DNA of 64,000 nucleotides, from positions 55,112 to 119,111 of the forward strand of contig NZ_JNWK01000016.1 of NCBI RefSeq assembly GCF_000716445.1, given 5' to 3'. The notes under the pieces were generated by a model. It was given only the letters and a program-made list of their open reading frames with translations. It made no database searches and was not told the DNA's origin. Shown here one piece after another: positions 17,308 through 25,290 of the stretch. The stretch's first letter is position 1. The number at the start of each line of letters is the position of its first letter. The DNA is from Streptomyces wedmorensis. Lineage in GTDB: Bacteria > Actinomycetota > Actinomycetes > Streptomycetales > Streptomycetaceae. The position numbers were made by a program, and so were the translations under genes.

Positions 17308-18462
17308 ATGACTGCTCTCAACGACGAGGTCCGGGTCATCGAGGCGGGCAGGCCGCCGGCGCGCTTCGCCCGGGGCTGGCACTGCCTCGGACTCGCCGAG
17401 GGATTCAAGGACGGAAAGCCGCACGAGATCGAGGCCTTCGGCACCAAGCTGGTGGTCTTCCAGGGACAGGACGACGGACGGCTCCACGTCCTGAACGCCT
17501 ACTGCCCGCACATGGGCGGCAACCTCGCCCAGGGCAGCGTCAAGGGCGACGCCGTCGCCTGCCCCTTCCACGACTGGCGCTGGTCGGGCGACGGCCGCTG
17601 CGCCGGCATCCCGTACGCCCGCCGGGTCCCGCCGCGCGCCAGGACCCGCGCCTGGACCTCCCTGGAGCGCAACAGGCAGCTCTTCGTCTGGAACGACCCC
17701 GAGGGCAACCCGCCGCCCCCGGAGGTCACCGTCCCCGAGATCGCGGGCGTCCACGGCCCGGACGCCGACCAGTGGAGCGACTGGACCTGGAAGACCCTCC
17801 GGGTCGAGGGCGCCAACTGCCGCGAGATCGTGGACAACGTCGTGGACATGGCGCACTTCTACTACGTCCACTACGCCTTCCCGGAGTACTTCAAGAACGT
17901 CTTCGACGGCCACGTCGCCACCCAGTACATGGAGAGCAGCCCCCGCGGTGACATGGAACTGGGCACCCTCAGCTCCGGCCGGCTGCGCTCCGACGCCTCC
18001 TACTTCGGCCCCTCCTACATGATCGACCACCTCTACAGCGACGTCGGCGGCGGCGCGGAGATGGAGATCGTCCTCATCAACTGCCACTACCCGATCGACG
18101 AGAACGGCTTCCTGCTCCAGTACGGGGCGATCGTCCGGCGACTGCCCGGGATGACGGACGAGCAGGCCGCCGAGGCCGCACGGCTCACCGCCGAAGGGGC
18201 CACCGTCGGCTTCGAGCAGGACGTCGAGATCTGGCGGAACAAGACCCGCATCGACAACCCCCTGCTCACCGAGGAGGACGGACCCGTCTACCAACTGCGG
18301 CGCTGGTACGAGCAGTTCTACGTCGACGTCGCCGACGTCAAGGACGAGATGACCCGCCGCTTCGAGTTCGAGATCGACACCCGGCGCGCCAACACGGCCT
18401 GGCGCGCCGAGGTCGAGGAGAACCTCGCGCGCCGCGCGGCGGAGACGGAAAGCGGAGCCTGA
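17308..18462 (+). CDS. kshA: 3-ketosteroid 9-alpha-hydroxylase, oxygenase component KshA
   Basis: A 384-residue Rieske non-haem iron oxygenase. The Rieske cluster ligands are Cys66-X-His68 (AYCPHMG) and Cys85-X2-His88 (ACPFHDW). The mononuclear iron motif is in NVVDMAHFYYVHYAFP. Length and motif positions agree closely with mycobacterial KshA. With KshB it hydroxylates C9 of 3-ketosteroids; with a delta-1 double bond (KstD) this opens ring B. The ATG at 17308 has an AGGAGG site. The gene follows hsaF by 26 bases, so A-ring and B-ring genes share a transcript. Confidence 0.93.
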   Translation: MTALNDEVRVIEAGRPPARFARGWHCLGLAEGFKDGKPHEIEAFGTKLVVFQGQDDGRLHVLNAYCPHMGGNLAQGSVKGDAVACPFHDWRWSGDGRCAGIPYARRVPPRARTRAWTSLERNRQLFVWNDPEGNPPPPEVTVPEIAGVHGPDADQWSDWTWKTLRVEGANCREIVDNVVDMAHFYYVHYAFPEYFKNVFDGHVATQYMESSPRGDMELGTLSSGRLRSDASYFGPSYMIDHLYSDVGGGAEMEIVLINCHYPIDENGFLLQYGAIVRRLPGMTDEQAAEAARLTAEGATVGFEQDVEIWRNKTRIDNPLLTEEDGPVYQLRRWYEQFYVDVADVKDEMTRRFEFEIDTRRANTAWRAEVEENLARRAAETESGA

Positions 18463-18463
18463 C

Positions 18464-18736
18464 ATGCGACCGGTGGAGTGCGCGGCCTGCGGCAACCAGG
18501 TCCTCTGCGAGAAGTTCGGCATCGCCCACACCTCCGTGCAGTGGACCGCGGACGCGGCCCTCGTCTGCGCGGAGTTCCGCGACCGGGTGGCCCACGGCGG
18601 CACCAGCGCCCGGATACGGACCTGCCGGTCGCTGCGGTCGAGCATCGACCGCGCGGTCGCGGACGGCACCCTGACGGTCGGCACCCCGGATTCCGGCACG
18701 GCGGGCACTGCAACCACGGAGGCCCACGATGCCTGA
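18464..18736 (+). CDS. Small cysteine-rich protein between kshA and kshB, function unknown
   Basis: A 90-residue protein I do not recognise. Cysteines are at residues 6, 9, 15, 35 and 54. The start is CAACGNQVLCEKFG followed by AHTSVQW, which resembles a zinc ribbon or small iron-sulfur fold. The C-terminal third is Thr/Gly/Ala-rich and probably disordered. It starts one base after the kshA stop and overlaps kshB by eight bases, so it is translated together with both components of the 9-alpha-hydroxylase. A helper, electron-transfer or assembly role for KshAB is inference only. Confidence 0.75.
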   Translation: MRPVECAACGNQVLCEKFGIAHTSVQWTADAALVCAEFRDRVAHGGTSARIRTCRSLRSSIDRAVADGTLTVGTPDSGTAGTATTEAHDA

Positions 18737-19775
18737 ACCCGCGACGGCCCTTGGCACCCACCGGCTGCGCGTCGTCGAGGTCATCGCCGAGACGGCCGAC
18801 GCGCACTCCCTGGTGCTCCAGGCGCCACCGGAGAGCGCCCACCGCTTCACGTACCGGCCGGGTCAGTTCCTCACCCTGAGACTGCCCGGCGCGGACGGCG
18901 GCCACGCCGCCCGCTGCTACTCCCTGGCCAGCTCGCCCCACACCGGCGAGCCCCTGAAGATCACCGTCAAACGGGTCGCCGGCGGATACGGCTCCAACTG
19001 GGTCTGCGACCGGCTGACGGCGGGGGACGAGCTGGAGGCGCTGCCCCCGGCGGGCACCTTCACCCCGGACTCCCTCGACGGCGACCTGCTGCTCGTCGCC
19101 GGAGGGAGCGGCATCACCCCGGTCCTGTCGATCGCCAAGTCGGCCCTGGCCGCGGGACGGGGCAGGGTGGTGCTGCTGTACGCCAACCGCGACGAGTCCT
19201 CGGTCGTCTTCCGTGACGAACTGCGGGCGCTCACCCAGGACCACCCGCACCGGCTGCTCGTGGTCCACTGGCTGGAGTCGCTCCAGGGACTGCCCTCCGT
19301 GGACCGGCTGGCCGCCGCCCTCGCGCCGTACGCCGACCGCGAGGCCTTCGTGTGCGGCCCGCAGCCGCTCATGGACGCCGTCGAACAGGCCCTGCGCACG
19401 CTGGGCGCGCCCGGCGACCGGATCCACCGGGAACGGTTCTTCTCCCTCGGCGCGGACGTCTTCGACGCGCCGGACGTCCCCGGGGACACCGCCGCGACCG
19501 GTGGCGGCACCGCCGAGGTCGAGCTCGACGGCCGGACCCACACGGTCGCCTGGCCGGCGGCGGCACCCCTGCTCGACGTGCTCCTGGCCGCGGGCGTGGA
19601 CGCCCCGTACTCCTGCCGCGAGGGCGCCTGCAGCGCCTGCACCTGCCGCGTCGTGGCGGGCGAGGTCAAGATGCTTCGCAACGACGCCCTCGACGACCAG
19701 GACATCGCCGAGGGGTACGTCCTGGCCTGCCAGGCCCTGCCCCTCACCGACCTGGTCCAGATCACCTACTCCTGA
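18729..19775 (+). CDS. kshB: 3-ketosteroid 9-alpha-hydroxylase reductase, KshB
   Basis: A 348-residue ferredoxin-NAD(P)H reductase with three domains in order. The FAD domain has RCYSLASSPH, the NAD domain has VAGGSGITPVLSI and FVCGPQPLMDAV, and a C-terminal plant-type [2Fe-2S] ferredoxin has CREGACSACTC plus LACQ. This architecture is that of KshB. It passes electrons from NADH to the Rieske centre of KshA. Confidence 0.92.
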   Translation: MPEPATALGTHRLRVVEVIAETADAHSLVLQAPPESAHRFTYRPGQFLTLRLPGADGGHAARCYSLASSPHTGEPLKITVKRVAGGYGSNWVCDRLTAGDELEALPPAGTFTPDSLDGDLLLVAGGSGITPVLSIAKSALAAGRGRVVLLYANRDESSVVFRDELRALTQDHPHRLLVVHWLESLQGLPSVDRLAAALAPYADREAFVCGPQPLMDAVEQALRTLGAPGDRIHRERFFSLGADVFDAPDVPGDTAATGGGTAEVELDGRTHTVAWPAAAPLLDVLLAAGVDAPYSCREGACSACTCRVVAGEVKMLRNDALDDQDIAEGYVLACQALPLTDLVQITYS

Positions 19776-19788
19776 CGAGGAGACCGCC

Positions 19789-20565
19789 GTGTCACGAACC
19801 TGCCTGGTCACCGGAGCGAGCTCCGGCATCGGCCACGCCACCGCCGCCCTCCTGCGGCGGCGGGGCGACACCGTCATCGCCGCGGACCTCGCCGACGGCG
19901 ACATCCGGGCCGACCTGTCCACCGCCGAAGGCCGGGCCGAACTCGTCGCCCGGGCCCGCGACCTGACCGGCGGCCGGCTCGACGTCGTCGTCGCCTGCGC
20001 CGGCGTCGCCCACTTCGACGCCCTCACGGTCGAGGTCAACCACTTCGGTGCCGTGGCCACGCTCGACGGTCTGCGCCCGCTGCTCGCGGCGGGCTCCGAT
20101 CCCCGGGCCGTGGTCGTCGGATCCGTCGACTCCGTGCACCCGACCGACCCCGCGATCGTGGCCGCCGCGCTCGCCGGGGACGAGACGGCGGCGGTGGCCG
20201 CCGCGCGGGCTGCCGTCGACCGCGGCGAGGGGCACCTCGTCTACTCCTCGTCCAAGGCGGCGATATCCCGCTGGGTCCGTCGCGCGGCCGTCACCGACGA
20301 CTGGGCCGGTGCGGGCGTCCCGCTCAACGCCGTGGCCCCCGGAGTGGTCGTCACCCCCCTGACGCGGCCGCTGCTCGACGACCCGGAGATGCGGGTCCTC
20401 GTCGAGCGGAGCGTGCCGATGCCCCTGCACGGCCACGCCCGCCCCGAGCAGATCGCTCCGCTGATCGCGTGGCTGGCCTCGCGCGAGAACGCCCTCGTCA
20501 CCGGCCAGGTCGTCTTCGCCGACGGCGGCGCCGACGCGGTACTCCGCGGCGACACCACCTGGTGA
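19789..20565 (+). CDS. 3-alpha-hydroxysteroid dehydrogenase/carbonyl reductase-like SDR
   Basis: A 258-residue SDR with CLVTGASSGIGHATA, a short strand-2 loop (AADLADGDIRADLSTAEGR), VVVACAGVAHFD in place of NNAG, VNHFGAVATLDGL, the catalytic YSSSK, and the C-terminal GGADAVLR. These features, especially ADLSTAEGR, V-N-x-F-G-A and GG(I/A)DAV(M/L)R, match my memory of Comamonas 3-alpha-HSD/carbonyl reductase. Oxidation of 3-alpha-hydroxysteroids such as androsterone or bile acids to 3-ketosteroids would feed KstD and KshAB. The GTG at 19789 is preceded by GAGGAGA. Last gene before two strong hairpins. Confidence 0.78.
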   Translation: MSRTCLVTGASSGIGHATAALLRRRGDTVIAADLADGDIRADLSTAEGRAELVARARDLTGGRLDVVVACAGVAHFDALTVEVNHFGAVATLDGLRPLLAAGSDPRAVVVGSVDSVHPTDPAIVAAALAGDETAAVAAARAAVDRGEGHLVYSSSKAAISRWVRRAAVTDDWAGAGVPLNAVAPGVVVTPLTRPLLDDPEMRVLVERSVPMPLHGHARPEQIAPLIAWLASRENALVTGQVVFADGGADAVLRGDTTW

Positions 20566-20573
20566 CGGCGCAC

Positions 20574-20604
20574 GGGGCGGCGGCCCCGACCGGGCCGCCG
20601 CCCC
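20574..20604. terminator. GC-rich hairpin, first of two between convergent genes
   Basis: A perfect 13-base stem (GGGGCGGCGGCCC at 20574-20586 with its complement at 20592-20604) and a 5-base loop. It begins nine bases after the SDR stop, between the SDR and the convergent IclR gene. Confidence 0.75.
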
Positions 20605-20612
20605 CGACACGC

Positions 20613-20636
20613 ACGGCCACCGCGAGCGGTGGCCGT
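20613..20636. terminator. GC-rich hairpin, second of two between convergent genes
   Basis: A perfect 11-base stem (ACGGCCACCGC at 20613-20623 with its complement at 20626-20636) and a 2-base centre. With the preceding hairpin it makes a bidirectional terminator for the SDR and the IclR gene. Confidence 0.7.
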
Positions 20637-20679
20637 ATCACCCTCCAGGGCTCCGGACCCGCCGCCCTGCGGGAGCGCC

Positions 20680-21558
20680 TCACATCCAGTCGCTGAAGCG
20701 CAACCAGGTCATCATGTCGTCCATCGAGGGCTGCGGAAGCCCCGCGGCGGACGCCGCACCGACCGGCTGGGCCCGCTTCTCCGACTGCCGCCCCGGCCCG
20801 AACATCGACTGCCACACCGACCGTGCGCAGCCGCGTACGGCCGGGGCGAGCCGTTCCATCTCCCGGTGGACGCCGTGGCCGCTCACCGAGATCGCGGCGA
20901 TGGCACGGCCCGCACCGCGCAGCGGAGCGGCCACGCAGAAGACTCCGCGGTACCCCTCCTCGTGGTCGAAGGCCACACCGCGCTCCCGCGTCATCGCCAG
21001 CTCACGGCGGAAGGACTCGGGGCGCGTGATCGTGCGCGGGGTGCGCGGCCGCAGTCCGTTCCGGATCACCTGTTCCACCGGCGCCGCGTCGCCGAAGGCG
21101 AGGATCGCCTTGCCCGAGGCCGTGCAGTACGCCGGCTGCCGCCCGCCCGTGCGCGAGGGCACGACGGAGTCGTCCGACCCGCCGATCCGCTCCAGATAGA
21201 CCACCTCGGAGCCGTCGAGCACCGTGAGGTGCACGAGATGGCCGGTGGACTCGTGCAGCGCGTGCAGATGCGGCAGCGCCGCCCGGCGGAGCCGGTTGTG
21301 GTGCGAGGCCATGGCGCCGAGTTCCAGCATGCCCATGCCCAGCCGGTAGTCGCGCCCCTCGCGCTCCAGCCAGCGCAGCTGCACCAGTTGATCGAGGATG
21401 CGGTGCGCGGAGGACCGGCGGATGCCCGAGCGCTGCACGACCTCGGTGAGGGTGAGCCGGGGCCCCGCGCTCTCGAAGGCGCTCAGCACCTTCGCGGCCT
21501 TCTCCAGCAGGGACAGCGGCGGCCCGGCCTCGACGGCCTCGACAGCACCGGTCGTCAT
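20680..21558 (-). CDS. IclR family transcriptional regulator
   Basis: A 292-residue IclR regulator. The winged HTH is at about residues 15-75 (LLEKAAKVLSAF, LTLTEVVQRSGIRRSSAHRILDQL, YRLGMGMLELG). The effector domain follows with SEVVYLERIGGSD, YCTASGKAILAF, RERGVAFDHEEGYRGVFCVAAPL and AISVSG. IclR proteins usually control adjacent aromatic or steroid catabolic genes; it is divergent from the first hsaA gene. The start at 21558 is chosen for its GGGAGG ribosome site; an ATG eight codons upstream in frame has a poorer context. The tail after the effector domain (about 35 residues) is unusual for the family. Confidence 0.85.
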   Translation of the reverse strand: MTTGAVEAVEAGPPLSLLEKAAKVLSAFESAGPRLTLTEVVQRSGIRRSSAHRILDQLVQLRWLEREGRDYRLGMGMLELGAMASHHNRLRRAALPHLHALHESTGHLVHLTVLDGSEVVYLERIGGSDDSVVPSRTGGRQPAYCTASGKAILAFGDAAPVEQVIRNGLRPRTPRTITRPESFRRELAMTRERGVAFDHEEGYRGVFCVAAPLRGAGRAIAAISVSGHGVHREMERLAPAVRGCARSVWQSMFGPGRQSEKRAQPVGAASAAGLPQPSMDDMMTWLRFSDWM

Positions 21559-21609
21559 CGGCACCTCCCACACGGACAGCACGGCCGAACGGCCCCTGGA
21601 CGGGTCCGT

Positions 21610-21633
21610 AATCTCCGGTATTGCGTGGAGATT
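21610..21633. promoter_or_regulatory. Inverted repeat in the IclR-hsaA divergent promoter
   Basis: AATCTCC at 21610-21616 and GGAGATT at 21627-21633 are perfect 7-base arms with a 10-base spacer. The site is in the 183-base region between the divergent IclR and hsaA-type genes. It could be an operator or a promoter element. Confidence 0.4.
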
Positions 21634-21664
21634 GCCAGAGGATGACGGACGCTGGGAAGAGGGA

Positions 21665-21679
21665 GTTCCGTCTCGGAAC
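21665..21679. promoter_or_regulatory. Palindrome GTTCCG-TCT-CGGAAC, IclR operator candidate
   Basis: A perfect palindrome with 6-base arms and a 3-base centre, 62 bases before the hsaA-type start at 21742. IclR dimers commonly bind palindromes of about 15 bases in their own divergent promoter, so this is the best candidate for autoregulation. Confidence 0.5.
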
Positions 21680-21741
21680 AGTAACGCGTAGGTTTCCTGT
21701 CGTCACGGCACGACGAGGCCCGATGCCGAGAGGGGGCGCAC

Positions 21742-22911
21742 ATGCGTGACGAGGACGTCCTCACGGCGGTCCGCGCCCTCGCCCCCGTCCTGCGCGAGCG
21801 GGCGGCCGAGGCGGAGACGCTGCGCCGGGTGCCCGACGCCTCCGTCGCGGAGCTGGAGGACGCCGGCTTCTTCCGGCTGTTCCGCCCCCTCGCGTACGGC
21901 GGCCTCGCCGCCGACCCTGCCGTCTTCTACGCCGCGGTGCACGAGATCGCCAAGGCGTGCGGTTCGACCGGCTGGGCGGCGTCGGTCCTCGGCGTCCACC
22001 CCTGGTACGTGGCCCAGCTCGACCCGCGGGCCCAGGAGGAGGTCTGGGGCGCCGAAGGGCCCACCCTGATCTGCTCCTCCCACGCCCCCACCGGGGAGGT
22101 CACCTCCGTCGACGGAGGCTTCCGGCTCTCCGGCCGGTGGCACTTCTCCGCCGGCTGCGACCACGCCCGCTGGGCACTCCTCGGCGGCCTCGTCACCGAC
22201 CGGGAAGGCCGGCCGGTCGACATGCGGACCTTCCTGCTGCCCCGCGCCGACTACCGGATCGACGACGTCTGGGACACCGTCGGCCTGCGCGGCAGCGGCA
22301 GCAACGACATCCTCGTCGAGGACGCCTTCGTCCCCGCCCACCGGACGCTCGGCTACGGCCCGGTCACCGCACTGCGGTGCCCCGGCCACGAGGTCAACCA
22401 CGAGCCGCTCTACCGGCTGCCGTACGCCTCCGTCTTCACCACCGCCGTCTCGACCGCGATGGTCGGCATCGCCGAAGGCGCCTACGAGGACCACCTCGCG
22501 GCGGCACGCCGGAGTGTCCGCTCCTCCCGGGGCGGGCCGGCCGCCGAGGACCCGCTCGCCCAGGTGCGCCTCGCCCGCGCCGCCGGCGAGATCGACGCCG
22601 CCCGCCTCCAGCTCGGCCGCAACACGACCGAGCTGTACGCGGTCGCGCGCAGCGGCGCGGAGATCCCCGCGGAGCTCCGTGCCCGCACCCGACGCGACCA
22701 GGCGCTCGCCACCGAACGGGCCCTCACCGCCGTCGACCTGCTCATGGCGGACGCGGGCCGCGGACCCCTGCGCGTCGCCGACGACGTCCTGCAACGGGCC
22801 TGGCGCGACCTGCACACCGGCCGCGGTCAGGCGGCCAACGACGTGGAACGGGCGCTGCTCCTCTACGCCCAGGACGCCCTCGGCATGGACGTCCACGACC
22901 CCATGCTCTGA
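21742..22911 (+). CDS. HsaA-like flavin-dependent monooxygenase, paralogue 1
   Basis: A 389-residue two-component flavin monooxygenase with the acyl-CoA-dehydrogenase fold (HsaA/HpaB group D). Visible are EIAKACGSTGWAASVLGVHPW, GGFRLSGRWHFSAGCDHARW and VWDTVGLRGSGSNDILVEDAFVP. HsaA uses reduced flavin from HsaB to hydroxylate 3-HSA to the catechol 3,4-DHSA. It is very like the next gene but diverges in the C-terminal third (for example RNTTELYAVARSG against RNMGEMYALAERG). It may hydroxylate a differently substituted phenolic secosteroid. A further 302 bases separate it from paralogue 2. Confidence 0.85.
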   Translation: MRDEDVLTAVRALAPVLRERAAEAETLRRVPDASVAELEDAGFFRLFRPLAYGGLAADPAVFYAAVHEIAKACGSTGWAASVLGVHPWYVAQLDPRAQEEVWGAEGPTLICSSHAPTGEVTSVDGGFRLSGRWHFSAGCDHARWALLGGLVTDREGRPVDMRTFLLPRADYRIDDVWDTVGLRGSGSNDILVEDAFVPAHRTLGYGPVTALRCPGHEVNHEPLYRLPYASVFTTAVSTAMVGIAEGAYEDHLAAARRSVRSSRGGPAAEDPLAQVRLARAAGEIDAARLQLGRNTTELYAVARSGAEIPAELRARTRRDQALATERALTAVDLLMADAGRGPLRVADDVLQRAWRDLHTGRGQAANDVERALLLYAQDALGMDVHDPML

Positions 22912-22941
22912 ACCGGCGGACGAAGCCCCTTCCGCATCGCC

Positions 22942-23001
22942 GCCGGAGCGCCACCGCCCGCACGACCGCCGGAGCGCCCGCTGGAGCGCGTGCCGGAGCG
23001 C
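22942..23001. repeat. Four near-copies of GCCGGAGCGC within 60 bases
   Basis: Exact copies at 22942-22951, 22968-22977 and 22992-23001, and a one-base variant at 22980-22989. Spacing is irregular, so it is not a clean tandem array. Function unknown. Confidence 0.5.
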
Positions 23002-23121
23002 GCGCCGTCCGGATCGCCGGTGGATCGTCCTCACGTCCGCACCGCCGACGGTGCGCCCTCCGTCCGAACCACCTGCGGAGCGACCCCCGTTCCGTCCCGG
23101 TGGAGCCTCCCCGGCGGCGGG

Positions 23122-23138
23122 TTCCCGCTGAGTGGGAG
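23122..23138. promoter_or_regulatory. TTCCCGCT-type palindrome upstream of hsaA paralogue 2
   Basis: TTCCCGCTGAGTGGGAG matches the palindrome at 14452-14468 and 35167-35183 in 13 of 17 bases, including the whole left half-site TTCCCGCT. It is 76 bases before the ATG at 23214. The spacing is almost the same as at hsaE (75 bases). Confidence 0.5.
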
Positions 23139-23154
23139 CAGCGCATTTCGTCGT

Positions 23155-23172
23155 CGTACGGCACGCCGTACG
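23155..23172. promoter_or_regulatory. Palindrome CGTACGGC-AC-GCCGTACG upstream of hsaA paralogue 2
   Basis: Perfect 8-base arms around two bases, 41 bases before the ATG at 23214. Its position near a likely promoter suggests an operator; a short hairpin in the leader is the alternative. Confidence 0.4.
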
Positions 23173-23213
23173 GTCCTGGCATTCCCCCACCACGACCCGA
23201 AAGGGGATGCCCC

Positions 23214-24380
23214 ATGGCCGATGACGTCCTGGCAGCGATCCGTGACCTCGCCCCCGCGCTGCGCGATCGCGCGGCCGAGGCCGAGACGCTGCGCCGGGTG
23301 CCCGACACCTCCGTCAAGGAACTCGAGGACACCGGCTTCTTCCAGCTCCTCCAGCCCAAGGCCTTCGGCGGCCGCGCGGCCGACCCGGTGGTCTTCTACG
23401 CGGCGGTCAAGGAGATCGCCAAGGCCTGCGGCTCGACGGGCTGGGTCGCCTCCGTGGTCGGCGTCCACCCCTGGCACGTCGCCCTGTTCGACCCCCGCGC
23501 CCAGCAGGAGGTGTGGGGGCAGGACCCCAAGACCCGCATCGCCTCCTCGTACGCCCCCACCGGCAAGGCCACGGCCGTCGACGGAGGTTTCCGGCTCTCC
23601 GGCCGGTGGCACTTCTCCTCCGGCTGCGACCACGCCCGCTGGGCACTCCTCGGCTGCCTCGTCACCGACGGCGAGGGCAACCCCGTCGACATGCGCACCT
23701 TCCTGATCCCCCGCTCCGACTACCGGATCGACGACGTCTGGGACACCGTCGGCCTGCGCGGCACCGGCAGCAACGACGTCCTCGTCGAGGACGTCCACGT
23801 CCCCGACCACCGCGCCCTGAGCTTCGGCCCGGTCACCGCCCTGAAGGTGCCCGGCCACGAGATCAACGCGGAGCCGCTGTACCGGCTTCCCTACGCCGGG
23901 GTGTTCACCACCACCATCTCCACCCCGATCGTCGGCATCGCCGAGGGCGCCTTCGACGCCTACACCGAGGCCACCCGGCAGCGCATCCGCGTCTCGTACG
24001 GGCAGAAGGTGGCCGAGGACCCGTTCGCGCAGGTCCGCATCGCCCGCGCCGCCAGTGACATCGACGCGAGCTGGCTGCAACTGACGCGGAACATGGGCGA
24101 GATGTACGCCCTCGCCGAGCGCGGCGAGGAGATCCCGATGGAGCTGCGCACCCGCACCCGCCGCGACCAGGTGCTGGCCACCGAACGCGCCGTCGCCGCG
24201 GTCGACCTGCTGATGGAGAACTCCGGCGGAAACGCCATGCGCACCGGCCCCGGCCCCGTCCAGCGCGCCTGGCGCGACGCCCACACCGGCCGCGGACACG
24301 CCGCCAACGACCCGGAGCGGGCCCTCGTCATGTACGGGCAGAGCGCGCTCGGCATCGACATCCAAGACACCATGGCCTGA
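23214..24380 (+). CDS. hsaA: 3-HSA hydroxylase oxygenase subunit, HsaA (paralogue 2)
   Basis: A 388-residue flavin-dependent monooxygenase with the same motifs as the gene at 21742: EIAKACGSTGWVASVVGVHPW, GGFRLSGRWHFSSGCDHARW and VWDTVGLRGTGSNDVLVEDVHVP. It ends ALGIDIQDTMA. I assign HsaA to this copy because it directly precedes hsaD, hsaC and hsaB, 12 bases before hsaD. It converts 3-HSA to 3,4-DHSA with reduced flavin from HsaB. Several blocks are nearly identical at the DNA level to paralogue 1, so it arose by tandem duplication or has been homogenised. Confidence 0.9.
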   Translation: MADDVLAAIRDLAPALRDRAAEAETLRRVPDTSVKELEDTGFFQLLQPKAFGGRAADPVVFYAAVKEIAKACGSTGWVASVVGVHPWHVALFDPRAQQEVWGQDPKTRIASSYAPTGKATAVDGGFRLSGRWHFSSGCDHARWALLGCLVTDGEGNPVDMRTFLIPRSDYRIDDVWDTVGLRGTGSNDVLVEDVHVPDHRALSFGPVTALKVPGHEINAEPLYRLPYAGVFTTTISTPIVGIAEGAFDAYTEATRQRIRVSYGQKVAEDPFAQVRIARAASDIDASWLQLTRNMGEMYALAERGEEIPMELRTRTRRDQVLATERAVAAVDLLMENSGGNAMRTGPGPVQRAWRDAHTGRGHAANDPERALVMYGQSALGIDIQDTMA

Positions 24381-24392
24381 GAGGCGCCGACG

Positions 24393-25265
24393 ATGGCAGA
24401 GCTCACCTACGAGTCGACCTCCCGCACCGCCAAGGCGGCCGGTCTCACCCTCCACTACCACGAGGCCGCCCCCGCCGGCCGGACGGCCGGAGCCCCCGTC
24501 GTGATCATGCTCCACGGCGGCGGCCCCGGCGCCTCCGCCTGGAGCAACTTCGGCCGCAACCTCCCCGTCCTCGCCGAGCGCTTCCGCACGCTCCTCGTCG
24601 ACCAGCCGTGCTTCGGCCGCTCGGACAAACCGGAGCTCGACAAGGACTACTTCAGCTTCAGCGCGGACGCCGTCGCCGCCCTCATGGACGAACTGGGCAT
24701 CACCCAGGCCCACTTCATCGGCAACTCGCTCGGCGGCGGCACCGCGGTCCGCATGGCCCTGAACCACCCCGGCAAGGTCGGGAAGCTCCTCCTCATGGGC
24801 CCCGGCGGAATCTCCGTGAACCTCTTCGCCCCCGACCCGACCGAGGGCATCAAGCGGCTCCTCGAATTCAACACCGCACCCGAGCCCACCCGGGAGCAAC
24901 TGCGCGGCTTCCTCAGCGTCATGGCGTACGACCAGTCCGTCGTCACCGACGAACTCGTCGAGGAACGCTGGGCGTCGGCCACCGACCCGGACACCCGGCT
25001 CGGCAGCGCCCGGATGGGGGCCTCGTTCGCCGACCCCGCCTGGGCCGAGGACGCGATGCTCTGGCGCGAGGCCCACCGGATCACCCAGCCGGTGCTCCTC
25101 ACCTGGGGCCGCGAGGACCGCGTCAACCCGCTCGACGGCGCGCTGGTCGCCCTCAAGACCATCCCCGACGCCCGCCTCCACGTCTTCCCGCACTGCGGCC
25201 ACTGGGCCCAGACCGAGCGGGCCGACGAGTTCAACCGTCTCGCCGTCGACTTCTTCTCCCACTGA
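24393..25265 (+). CDS. hsaD: 4,9-DSHA hydrolase, HsaD
   Basis: A 290-residue meta-cleavage-product hydrolase of the alpha/beta fold. Oxyanion motif HGGGPGASAWSNF, nucleophile Ser112 in GNSLGGG, acid Asp242 in WGREDRVNP, and His270 in PHCGHWAQ. It splits the ring-A meta-cleavage product 4,9-DSHA into the dienoate used by HsaE and the C/D-ring acid (HIP precursor) later activated by FadD3. Confidence 0.94.
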   Translation: MAELTYESTSRTAKAAGLTLHYHEAAPAGRTAGAPVVIMLHGGGPGASAWSNFGRNLPVLAERFRTLLVDQPCFGRSDKPELDKDYFSFSADAVAALMDELGITQAHFIGNSLGGGTAVRMALNHPGKVGKLLLMGPGGISVNLFAPDPTEGIKRLLEFNTAPEPTREQLRGFLSVMAYDQSVVTDELVEERWASATDPDTRLGSARMGASFADPAWAEDAMLWREAHRITQPVLLTWGREDRVNPLDGALVALKTIPDARLHVFPHCGHWAQTERADEFNRLAVDFFSH

Positions 25266-25290
25266 ACCCTCCACAGAAGGGGTGCACACC

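Larger units (their letters stand above)
22912..23213. other. 302-base non-coding stretch with short direct repeats and hsaA promoter
   Basis: No convincing gene. The first half carries four near-copies of GCCGGAGCGC (22942, 22968, 22980 as GCTGGAGCGC, and 22992). The second half has two palindromes that look regulatory, at 23122-23138 and 23155-23172, and a ribosome site (AAAGGGG) for the gene at 23214. Confidence 0.6.
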
